Source: Rhipidocladum racemiflorum
Taxonomy: Eukaryota; Streptophyta; Magnoliopsida; Poales; Poaceae
NCBI GenBank assembly: GCA_036346355.1
Contig: CM070572.1
Location: 37,299,944-37,363,943, forward strand
DNA: 64,000 nt
Reading direction: 5' to 3'
Positions 45,775 through 55,800 of the stretch are shown in pieces; positions within the stretch are counted from its first letter, which is position 1, and every line of letters begins with the position of its first letter. The notes below the pieces were generated by a model. It saw nothing but the letters and a program-made list of their open reading frames with translations. It had not been told where the DNA came from and did no database searches. A program made the position numbers and the translations under genes.

Positions 45775-46420
45775 AACCTACCCCCCTTAGAAAGAATCTC
45801 GTCCCCGAGATTCAGACGGAGAAAGAAAGAACTCGGGAAAATCTGCTCGGAGATCTTCTTCTTGTTCCCGGGTAGCTTCCTTCTCTGCCTGACTACTCTC
45901 CTGAATCCTCACAGAACTTGGTCACGCGATTTCGGGTTCGGCGCTTAGCTTCAACCAAAATTCTGACTGGGTACTCCGGACCTAACAGGTCTCCTTCTAG
46001 TTTTATATCTTTAAATGGCCTCTGATGTTCTAAGATCACTGCGCACTTGATTCTCGACGGCGATTATCAAGATAGCTCTTCTATCTCGATCGGGCGGTCT
46101 TGATTTACACGGATCATGCGGCCCGCTCTTCGGCTCCTTTCAGGTCTACTGATTTGTCCATTATCGGTCTCTTTCCCATACAAGGGTATTCCGTCTTTTT
46201 TGCATACATAGCTTCAACAGGCGTCGTCTTCCGTTTCGTCGGAGATTGTTGTTATTCTGATCACACGCACCTTGACCTGACAGCGCACCCGCTTTCGACG
46301 CATCTTCTAAGATCTGAGTGATTCTTTCCGTCTGGCCATCGGTCGGGGATGGTCAGCAACACTGAAATTCCCATTTGAACCGCAAAACTTTATACCACTT
46401 CTGTCAAAACCGCGAAGGAA
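45775..46420 (-). pseudogene. Integrase scraps of the gag-only element
   Basis: On the minus strand, a PTDGQTERITQILEDA piece (about 46350-46300) of the integrase core is recognisable. Further on, GPEYPVRILVEAKRRTRN (about 45980-45925) and KEATREQEEDLRADFPEFF (about 45880-45825) are the chromodomain-like C-terminus. The rest of pol is deleted, and the surviving parts are out of frame with each other. Confidence 0.7.
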
Positions 46421-46891
46421 ACTGAGAACCTCGATTTGGCACGTCCTCCTTAGGCGCACACTGAAAATGCACTGCTTTAGCCACGCAACGTTCCACAAGT
46501 TTATCACCAAAAAGGGGTTATCTTCCACGGAACAAAGGGTGCAACTTTTGTCAACCTGTCCACACTACCCCCCTTAGAAAGAATTGTATCCGAACTTAGT
46601 TCCAAGGAGTTCAATGGTGAAAGTCATTTTTCTTTCTTCCCGTGGTTCGGACGAGAACTATGGCTCTTCGACCATCCTTTACTTATCTCATGATGGGTGC
46701 CGAAACACAATTATGTTTCAAGAACTATCAACAGAAATCCACTTCCACAATTATAATTCTGCCAAACCTTTATTGATAACAATACTGACGATTACATCTT
46801 ACAATCTGATCACTACGCAACTCTTTTATTTATTCTTTAAAAGAGGTAGGGTACTACTGAAGGTACCAAACATTATCATTTACTGACAACA

Positions 46892-47929
46892 TCAAGTTTC
46901 AAGTGTCTCTTCTTCAACTTCCTGGATTATAGGCAGACCTGATATTCTATATCGCAGAATCTGTGATAGAAGTTGCCGATTGCGCCTTCCTTCTGCTGCT
47001 GGGGTTATAGTCTGAAGAAGAACCGCATCTGGAATGTTGGGGTTGGAAGTAGATGTCTGATGTCCCTGCGTCACTGGTTGCATTTCTGATCCTGGGGTCT
47101 TGATTAAGGCTGCTTCTGCTGCTGGGTTGAGTTGAAATTGGTCCACACGAAGCCGAGAACTACTGGCAACACATTGCTCTTGACTTACTCCCTTCCTTTT
47201 GCGAGAATCCGGTTGAGGACAGTTGTCTTCCAGGGAGACTACTTTGCCTTTGCTAGCTTGAGGAATCTTTGCTACTTGGGGCAGCTGTTGAGGTACTTCT
47301 CCCCTGACTTCTGATGTTGGAACTGTTTGGGGTGCCAAGAAATTTTGTTTCTCCAAGGGACACTGTTTCACAAAATGCCCTTCCTTGCCACAAAAGTTAC
47401 AGACCTTGTACTGAACCTCCTTTCTTCGAGGGCACTTGCTGAATCGGTGTCCAGTTTTGTCGCAGTTCCTACAATGGATATTTTCTTTTGCCTTGCCCTT
47501 TTGGGGACATCTATAAGCAAAATGTCCGTTTCCACCACATTGATAGCAGATGACATAATTCCTCGGGTGCAGGTTTACATAAGGGTTATCGCTAATGCCA
47601 CCATCACCACACAATACTTCGGAGGACTTGGCCTTCAGGAACTCTTCGTATGAAGGATCTTCTTGAGGAGTTATAGGTGGAGGGACCACAGAGGCTTGGT
47701 TGTTCATATGTTGTATCATCACTTGCATGAGCTGAGTCTGAGTCATCAGAAACTGATTCACATTCTGAAGAAATGTTGTTATCACCTCGGAGGGTTGCTG
47801 GTTGAGCTCGGTAGTAGCACTGACGTTGACATCCGGAACTTCACTGGTGTTACCATTGACGTTGACCAAAGGATTGGAATTGGATGCATCAGCTTCTTGG
47901 TTGAGGTTAGCACTGCAGTTCTTCTCCAT
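46892..47929 (-). CDS. Gag-like protein with three CCHC zinc knuckles
   Basis: An uninterrupted 345-residue frame starts MEKNCSANLNQEADAS at 47929. The N-terminal 100 residues are Asn/Gln-rich and include a FLTM-type helix (NQFLMTQTQLMQVMIQHM). The usual large gag capsid domain is missing or strongly shortened. Three knuckles follow: CYQCGGNGHFAYRC, CRNCDKTGHRFSKC and CNFCGKEGHFVKQC. They imply RNA binding and packaging. The C-terminal part has no recognised domain. It is the only intact protein of the element. The PBS-proximal position (600 bp inside the right LTR) is that of gag. Confidence 0.85.
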   Translation of the reverse strand: MEKNCSANLNQEADASNSNPLVNVNGNTSEVPDVNVSATTELNQQPSEVITTFLQNVNQFLMTQTQLMQVMIQHMNNQASVVPPPITPQEDPSYEEFLKAKSSEVLCGDGGISDNPYVNLHPRNYVICYQCGGNGHFAYRCPQKGKAKENIHCRNCDKTGHRFSKCPRRKEVQYKVCNFCGKEGHFVKQCPLEKQNFLAPQTVPTSEVRGEVPQQLPQVAKIPQASKGKVVSLEDNCPQPDSRKRKGVSQEQCVASSSRLRVDQFQLNPAAEAALIKTPGSEMQPVTQGHQTSTSNPNIPDAVLLQTITPAAEGRRNRQLLSQILRYRISGLPIIQEVEEETLET

Positions 47930-48506
47930 CTAACGGCAGAACACGGCTTCCAAATGAGAGGGAACAGCACAGACGAGCGAGAAAGGGAGGTTCTAACAAC
48001 ACCAGAACCAAACTACCCCGGCAAGGACAACCCCACACACGAAAATCAAAACATTTTCAACACCAAGCAAATCAACTCGTCTACTCGATCAAACTACGCA
48101 CTCTAACAGAACAAGGCGACTTCCACACGGACTGAACCTGGACAACTTAACCTAGAGGGTTAGCCTAAGATCAACCTCGCTTCCTTGATCTTCCTCGGTC
48201 ACGGTTGGATCCTCACCATGACGACGCACAACTTCGGTAACAACTTTCCAAATGGCTCTTCTTTAGTCTTCAAGTCTTGAAATCAAAAGCGGGAACTCGC
48301 TTACCTTAATACAGAAGGTTTAAGGGAGGGATAGTCCAATTTTCATTCCTAAAAAGGTGAAGAAGCAATTGATTCGAGGAAAATAGGAATAGAACGAGAG
48401 AGAAAAGACGAGACTAGCACTTTATTTGATTTTTCTTTTTAGAAAATAAGTTTTGAAGCTTCCTAAAACGACCATTCTAACTAAGGGCACGTCCTACAGT
48501 CGATAT

Positions 48507-48519
48507 GGCTCTGATACCA
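48507..48519 (-). other. Primer-binding site (initiator Met tRNA type)
   Basis: TGGTATCAGAGCC on the minus strand lies a few bases inside the 5' LTR (right copy). Confidence 0.9.
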
Positions 48520-48523
48520 CCTT

Positions 48524-51500
48524 TGTAGGCCCCCGGATCGGCTATCCGGAGTCCTCTGTGTATTTCTGTACTAGTCCCAGATCAGTAGCTAGTACACACA
48601 GTCAAAAGTGATGAATCAACAACCATATCACGAATACAAATAACTAAATAAGAATAATACCAAATGAAAGCAAAGACCTTATGGTCAAGGTTTACCATTA
48701 CGGCCTGAACAGGCTGAACAACTTGAACAACTGCAGCGGAAGACGAAAACGCCAATGCGACCCATCCAATTGCCCACAGGCAATCGAGTGGAGAACGCAC
48801 CCTAGTCGTTGGAAATCTTGAACAGCTTCTTTCACTTCTGGGAGAGGATTAGAATGTAGCACGTGAGTACATAAAGTACTCAGCAAGTCTGGGAAAAATA
48901 TGCACAATGTAGGCTATCCAAAGATGGCTTGATATGGTTTATTTGCACAAAGCCAAGTTTCAACAAAACATACTTGTTAATAATTTTCACAAAGCATCAT
49001 TGAGCAATTCTTTTTAATAATTGAATTATGTAATATTGTAGTGAAGGTTCTAACCACCACTCACTAATATACAGGCTCTATCCGCCACATCTCAACAAAA
49101 TCAGGGTTCCATCCAATCACATGGCTCATTCGCCATGGTTCACAAAAATCAGGTTCCTTCCACCTACCTGGCTTTAGCCGCCAGAAGCACACCCGAGAGT
49201 TCTAACCGCTCCCGGATCCCAAAACGAAACATTGTTTAGTTTGAAACCAAAAACCAAAGTCTACCAGTATGAAAGCATTCTTCGCTTTGCCTTTGACCGT
49301 AGGCACGGCTATTCGAATAGTTTTAACTCTGCAGAGGTGTACAACTTTACCCACAAGACACGATCATCTCCTAATGCCAAGCTATTAGCACACTTCCTTT
49401 GGTGTGCCGGCAGAGAGATCGTGACAAGGCCGTTACGATGTATCTACCTAGCTAGACCCACCCGCTGAGGTTTCACCGCTGTTAGGGTTCTCTCCACCCA
49501 GTACAGAAGCCCCCTCTTGCGCCGTGTGAGCAAAACAACAACCACAACAACAATGCCTCCTTCCGGCTCTCACACAACAACCGAGTGGTGAGTCTAAACT
49601 AGGCTTCTACAAATTAGTGAGCCAGGTCGTACCATTATAGACATGTGGTAGTACGATTATGCTTAGAATGGAGACAGTCATAAGCGTCGGTCCTTAATTG
49701 ACTTGGGGCGGTACTTGCACAAAAGAACCAAGGCTTGGTCCGCTTCCACCCGACATTCCATGCCGCCCAAGTCGAAATCATTTTTCATTTTATTTTTATT
49801 TTGTAAACCATCGGCAATACCTTTTGCCTAATAATTTCCAACACACGCTTTCAAGAGATAGTTGAAAGTCCCACCCATAGGTGAATATTGACCGCTTATA
49901 GTCTAAGCATTTCTACCGTACTATTCTATTCCACCAATAGTTTATTTTATAAAAGGTAAGTTGTAGGGTTTGGTTACAATTCTTAAAATTAATTTTGTAC
50001 CCTCCAATAACCTTTAAATTGTCATACTCTTACAATCATACGAAGAATCCAATCCAATATAGTATCCATAAGTAGGAAGTATATCCTGGTATTATCACAA
50101 CTCCGAAACCATATTGAACCACAATCATATTTGTATAGGAAATCTTTCCCTTGAACTCTAACTTGTAATATTGATTTATCCACCAATCATACGACGATCA
50201 ATCTTATCATCCACTAAGAATATTTCACAAGGTCATCTACTAATCCACCGAGAATACTTCACAATATCACACCTCTAAACATCTAGAATACAATCCACCG
50301 ATATTACTTCACAACACCATATATTTAATTATTCATACTATCACCTCTAAATCATCTACTTTAATCCACCACGAATAATTCATAATCTTACCCCAAGCAT
50401 CTTTCAAGAAAGATTCTATAAATCCAATATTTCATTAATTCATCGACTACAGCATTTCCATAACCAATGATACCACGTTTACTAAACAAATCACCCATAA
50501 TTCATATTATTCATGATTCCACATAATGGGTTATCGCGAGACCATATTCCCAAAGTCATCCACTACACCACCGAGTATGATCTTTAATACTATCCCTTTT
50601 CTCCCCCGAGTACATTTAGTCATAAAGCTGGTTAAATCATCGAGTATCATTCTCGATACCACTTGTTGTAACCCTTCACATTGTCATCTCTAAATCTCAT
50701 AGTATGTGGATCAATCCACCTAAATATGATTTCCCACTTATTCTATTTGATCCCCAAGTATGACCCTCAATATTATTTATTTAACTTTACCGACCATTAT
50801 TCTTCATATCATACATCTTCCAACACTTCCCGGTTCATACTAATCATACTGTGATTCGCTACCACACTCCAACTCAGCAATATTTAAACTACCACCATTC
50901 CCAGGTTACTTTCAGACTGACGATTACCACATCATCACTAATAATCCCCTAACTCCAATTTGCATTCCATACTATTTGATCCAATTAAAATGTCTGTCAA
51001 ATAGTCTTTCCCCTTAACTAAAGAACAGTTTTTCCAGAAACATTTATATTGGTGGAGTACTTATACTAGGGCGACAAAGGGTCAGGGATAACAATATCAA
51101 GGAGGTAGGAACAACAGGTATAATTAATAAGCTAACGTTAACATCATCCATTTAATATAAATAGCAATGCAATTTGTAAAACATGGTAAAGCATTGATAA
51201 AACATGGGATCAACATGCGTCAAGGAGACTTGCCTCGGTCACAGCGAGAATGTTGAACTCTTTGAAGTCCGGCGGCGGGGTCGGCGGACTCGGCGGAAGC
51301 GTCGACTACGCGCAAAACGAGGCAACAAATAAATAAAAGAAAATAAATAAAATCCAAAAATTATAACAATAGTACTGGCAGGAAGGTAAGGAATTTAGAT
51401 GAATTTAGGAACTTGAACGGAGTCATTCGGAGTCCGGACGGAAAAGATACGAGCGTCCGAAGCTTGAAAATTCCGGAAAATACGAAATTGGGGAATATTC

Positions 51501-53379
51501 CCGGAATCTTCAATTTTTCTGATTTTCTAATTCTCCCTCTCTCTTACTCATGGGGCCCACTTGGCATTGACTTGGGGCTTCTTCCCCATTGCCAACCATG
51601 GCAAGAAACAGAGGAGGCCAAGCCTCCATCAAGCCGGCGAGGGGTCTCGGCGTCGGCCAAGACGACGGCGCCGGGCGCACCGGGAGGCGGCGGCGGGTCG
51701 ACGCGGCGGAGCCGGGCGGCGCACGCGGTGGCGGGCGGCGCGCTGCTGCGGCGGCGGCGGCGACACGGCGAGGCAAGGTGGCGGGTCGAAGCGGCAAGAA
51801 GAAGTGGAAGGCGCCGGCTGCTTGGCCGGCGCAGAGGCTCGAGGCGCTGGCGGCGAGGAGCCGGCCTGGCGGCGCGGGCGACGCGCGCGCGCGCTGCGGA
51901 GTCAAGGCAGCGGCGCGCTGCCGGCCGAGGGGCGCGTGGCGCGGCGGTGGGGCGCCGCCGGCCGGTGAGGCAACGGCATACGGCGGCCGGGCCGCAGGAG
52001 GTGGCGCAGCGGCAGCCGTGGCGGCGGCGGCTCCGCCAACGGGCGGCGGGGAACCAGGGCGGCGGCGGGTATCGCCGGCGAGGTCGGGCCGGGCCGGCGA
52101 CGACGGGCCGAGGCCGACGGGCGGCACAGACGGTAGGGGCCAAACAGAGGCCCCAACCTCATCCAAAACTCAAAAATTGCAAGGATTTTGAATGAAGTCC
52201 CCAACAATGAATTGATGTATCAACTAGAGAACATCCTAAAGATTGTGTAGATGGAAGGAATTGCATCAAAACTCACCGGAAAAGGATGAAATCGACGACG
52301 AACACCGTTTCGGCCGAAGCAACCAAAACATGAAATTTGTCGCCCACGGTCGATGAAACCTACAATTGATGGATGAATTAGAATCTAGACTCCCATACGA
52401 ACCCAAAGAAACGAATGGGAGGAAGAATGATCCACCGGAATGGAAGATGTGATCCAAAACCCGAAGAACACGAAGAACACCGAGAGTTCGTCGGTTTTCT
52501 CGATCTCCCGGCCGTTTGGAAAAGAGAGGCAAGAGAAGAATAGATGTTCTGGAGAGAGGGCGTCGCTACGGAGGTTTAGGAACCGGTGGTGCGTGATTTG
52601 AGGAAGAAACGGCAAATTTATTGCCATAAGTGTGGATTTCGGTTTACTTGCAACCGTTCAAAATCCGGCGAGATCTCGGGTGCAACAACCCCATGGATGG
52701 AAAGAGGAGGCCGTTGTGATTCCAACGGATCCGACGGTTCGCGATTTGGATGATTAAGGAGGAAGTTAGAGTAGATTGAATCCAAAGAATAGAGAATGGT
52801 AAGGCTCTGTTCTTGCCTGGGAGGAACTCCATCGTGCAGGCCCAAGGATGAAGAAAGGTCATGTAGCACTGCCACGTGGCACTCCGGGATTGGCCGAGGT
52901 TAAGTGAAAACTTTTAGCGCGAGAGAAAAATTGGGAAAAATGGTCTAAAAATTCCGGAAAAATTCCTAGAGCCATTTTAGAATATTTGGGACCCAAGAAA
53001 ATTGGTTTGGTTGAATTTGGATGAAATTTGTGGATTTGAATATTCAGGTGCGAATCGCAGGCATTAAACAAAAGCCGCGCGAGATAAAATAGGGACGGAG
53101 GTCCAAAAATTCGGGGAATGATTCCTAAAATCATTTCGGAATATTTGGAACATTTTAGAAGTGGTTTGGAGATTTTTGGAGCATTTTTGGACTCGGGTGA
53201 AATTTCGGGTAGCGGCGGGAATTGGAAAAAAATCGATTTTTCGACCGGAGGAGAATTAAATCCCGATTTTGGAGGGAAATGGATGCCAGGTTAATATAAA
53301 CACCAATGAAACTCTAAATTTTGAATTTACTTTATTTAAATTAGGTTTTTCCCCAGAAAGCGAAAACTAGGGCGTTACA
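48524..53379 (-). repeat. 5' LTR (right copy) of the gag-only element
   Basis: It is 4,856 bp. Apart from occasional single-base differences it matches the left LTR. The exception is the GC-rich block at 51620-52140, which is much more diverged and has many indels. Confidence 0.93.
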
Positions 53380-53384
53380 AACTG

Positions 53385-53800
53385 CCATCTATACTAGTGT
53401 AAGATGTAGTGTGTCATCCGTCAATTAGCTGATGAATCTAACCGCTCATATGAGACGGTATTATAGATAATCTATTCAGCCGGGTGTTGTATTAGCATTA
53501 AAATACAACAAAGATACTACCATTCCACAAAGGTAAAATAGACTCAAACAAGAATACGAAATTAAAAAGGTATTACAAAATTATCGGTACAGTGTACACA
53601 AATAATATTTAAAAATACAATTCGAAAGCATATTCTTAATCCATATGATTTGGCGAAAACTTATAAAGTTTTCTTATCAAATTTGGAGTTGTCTAGCGAA
53701 AGTTATTTGCATTTCAATGTCCGGTCGAATAACTACTGAAAACTAAAAAAATTCGACGCGAAATAATCAAATAAAAAACAAAAAAAAAATGGGGACACGT
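53385..53800. other. MULE right subterminal region, second copy
   Basis: The block GAGACGGTATTATAGATAAT (53451) is also at 40873. ATTATCGGTACAGTG (53578) and TTTGCATTTCAATG (53707) also repeat the order seen before the inner terminal copy. No gene is present. Confidence 0.6.
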
Positions 53801-53950
53801 GGCGGCGCGAGACGGAGCCACCTGGCTGCCGCCGTGGGGGGTGGCGGCCGCCGTGCGGCGTGGCGGGAGCGGTGGGCAATTTTGAATTTTTTTTTGTTGT
53901 ATATTTTTGCTATTTTGATTTATATGATGTATATTTGAGCTTTTTTTCCG
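53800..53950 (-). repeat. MULE right terminal inverted repeat
   Basis: On the minus strand it begins CGGAAAAAAAGCTCAAATAT, matching the left end at 14870. The GC-rich inner part (53800-53870) matches 14949-15000. The duplication TGCTTTCGA follows at 53951. Confidence 0.88.
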
Positions 53951-53955
53951 TGCTT

Positions 53956-54178
53956 TCGACGGAAACCACTCGCGTGAAGCTTCAGGTGCAATTGTCAGCT
54001 GAGATGGCAACGCCGTCGTCTTCGTTGGGCTGTCAAAGCGTTTGGGTACTCTCCTATGTCGAATGCACTAATGGCGGAAGCAATTGCCAACACAGATGGA
54101 AGCAATACGCTGTAGGCAATTGCCTACAGCGTATGGGTACTCGACGGAAACCACTCGCGTGAAGCTTCAGGTGCAATT
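53956..54178 (+). repeat. Flank duplication with 30-bp perfect palindrome
   Basis: The 38-bp segment beginning CGACGGAAACCACTCGCGTG occurs at 53957 and again at 54142, and AACGCCGTCGTCTTCGTT occurs at 54008 and 54184. Between the copies lies a perfect 30-bp palindrome at 54105-54134 (left arm ATACGCTGTAGGCAA). The copies look like a tandem duplication with extra sequence, outside the MULE. Confidence 0.8.
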
Positions 54179-54407
54179 CTTCTAACGCCGTCGTCTTCGT
54201 TTTGCAGCTCTTGATCCAAAAAGAAAGAAAATAGTGCTTTTTATATTTTCTGATGGAAAGAAAAGGGTGTCCATTGATGAACACTTGTTGTCAACACTGG
54301 AAATAAATGAATAAGTGGTGTTGCACCGGGACATAAATAGCCCAAGGAAGGATAAGTGCACAAAATCAAAAGGGCCGTACATTTTACATCTTTTTTCACG
54401 TAGGGCA

Positions 54408-54831
54408 TGTACAACCAGGGTTAATCAAACCGTTTTCGAATTGAAAATCGAGATCCCGAAGGTACCGGTTCACCGTGAAAATTTAGTGAAAACCGTTAAA
54501 AGCCGAAGAGTTTCAAAACCGAGAGTTTGAAAAAAAATTCAGAAAAAATGAAAACCGATCGGTTTTGTCGAAAAATCGATACGTTTTCTTGAAAAATCGA
54601 CCGGCGAGTAGAATCTTTTGGGAGGCCGATTTTTTGAGCGATTTTAGTTGATTTTTGTCGAAAATCGAGCGGTTTTCACCTATTTTTCACCGGTTTACAG
54701 CACATAAATTTTATCAAAGTTTCGAATTGGATCAATTTTTTGATCGATTTAGGATTTTGACCAGCCTCGATACGATCGATTTTCGCGAAAATCGTTAAAA
54801 ATCGACCGGTTTTGTAAACTCTGTGTACAAC
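54408..54831. mobile_element. hAT MITE, CAGGGTTAATC type
   Basis: The element is 54416-54823 (408 bp), with TGTACAAC duplicated at 54408-54415 and 54824-54831. The ends are CAGGGTTAATCAAACCG and the complement of CAGAGTTTACAAAACCG. The interior is full of CGGTTTT and AAAATCG motifs in both orientations. Confidence 0.88.
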
Positions 54832-54945
54832 ACGTAGCCCTAGGTGGGTGCCTCGTAGGGCCAGGTAGGCTTGGATGTCCCTGTGGAGGGTGAGATGGTG
54901 ACTTAGAGCTCTGTAGGCTATTGGTGCCTTAGGGGGGAGAGTATG

Positions 54946-55163
54946 TTCGGGGGCAGTGGCGGACCCAATAGGGGGTTAAGGGGGGCTATGACACACTCTA
55001 CCTCTGATGAGATTATAGGTAACCCCTTAGCACCCCCTGTCTACCGTAGGGCGCTTTTCAAAATAGTTGTACTTTGTTTGATTTGTTTATCTTATTTTAG
55101 CATTCTATCACTACCAGTTTAACACCCCTAAATTTATAGACTGGGTCCGCCACTGGTCAGGGG
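54946..55163. mobile_element. hAT MITE, CAGTGGCGGACCCA type
   Basis: The element is 54954-55155 (202 bp). The 14-bp ends CAGTGGCGGACCCA and TGGGTCCGCCACTG are perfect inverted repeats. The flanks TTCGGGGG and GTCAGGGG agree at only 6 of 8 positions, so the duplication has decayed or the copy moved long ago. Confidence 0.75.
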
Positions 55164-55472
55164 AGGTAAAGAGGAGAAGCACGAGTTGATGGAGAGGAAG
55201 CTGCTGCACCTACATGCGGAAGAGGAAGCCATGGGCATGGGTGTTGAGCCAGTGACGGGCCGGGCTCGAGGATGTGCGGAGGTAGTCGGTGTTGGTGAAG
55301 AATACTCTAATGTCCATGGTGGCCTGAGATGGGGCCTGAAGGATGAGAAATTTTACGATGGATAACATGGGTAGTAAATAGTGGTAATAGGAAATAGATC
55401 TAACCGTACGTTTCTAAGGGTGTTATAGACTTTTCTTTCACAATTTTTGTGTGCAGTCTGGGTGAGCACGCC

Positions 55473-55800
55473 ATGATGGCGAACGGGAGGCTCTAGAAGC
55501 AGGCATTGCTGCCACCGCGGAGCCCATTCCTTGCGGCGGCGGCATCGTCGCTGCACGCCGAGCTCGGCCCGATCGGGCGGCCGAGGGACGCGCACCAGCG
55601 GCACGGCCACCAGCGCACGTTGTCGGAGAGCTTCCTCATCGATGAGCAGCCGTCGTGGTTGGACGACCTGCTCGACGAGCCGGAAGCGCTGGCGCGGTCG
55701 CACGGTCGTCCCGGGCATCGCGGTTGTCCAGCGATTCGTTGACGATGTTCGACGGCGACGGCACCACGGCTGGCATGTATGACAATGGTGATGCAGATCA
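55473..55800 (+). pseudogene. bZIP transcription factor fragment (RF2b/bZIP61-like), broken
   Basis: This is the N-terminal exon of a group I-like bZIP gene. From ATG 55473 the frame reads MMANGRL and then TAG (55494-55496). It reopens as LLPPRSPF, QRTLSESFLIDEQPSWLDDLLDEPE. The motif PSWLDDLL is characteristic of this bZIP subfamily. A frameshift near 55710 moves the continuation (LSSDSLTMFDGDGTTAG) to another frame. The basic region and leucine zipper exons are missing. It was probably captured or duplicated by a transposon, or is the stub of a broken host gene. It is the only non-transposon coding sequence recognised in the window. Confidence 0.7.

Larger units (their letters stand above)
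40938..53384 (-). mobile_element. Gag-only LTR retrotransposon with 4.8-kb LTRs
   Basis: The element is 40943-53379 (12,437 bp), flanked by AACTG at 40938-40942 and 53380-53384. The LTRs start TGTAGGCCCCCGG and end GGGCGTTACA. It lies on the minus strand. The primer-binding site TGGTATCAGAGCC (initiator Met tRNA type) is at 48507-48519, and the polypurine tract CTAAGGGGGGTAGG lies next to the left LTR. The internal region is only 2.75 kb, with gag and scraps of integrase. It must rely on proteins from a related gypsy (Tekay-like) element. Confidence 0.93.
14861..53959 (+). mobile_element. Composite Mutator-like element (MULE), 39 kb with nested insertions
   Basis: The element runs 14870-53950. 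A perfect 9-bp direct repeat, TGCTTTCGA, lies at 14861-14869 and 53951-53959, the hallmark of Mutator transposition. The ends are inverted repeats. The left starts GGAGAAAAAGCTCAAATATA and the right, read inward on the minus strand, starts CGGAAAAAAAGCTCAAATAT. Similarity stays around 90% for the first 60-70 bp and then continues weakly through GC-rich subterminal DNA. Subtracting the two nested LTR retrotransposons leaves about 15.5 kb with four same-strand genes: transposase, PMD protein and two GRF zinc-finger proteins. Confidence 0.85.
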
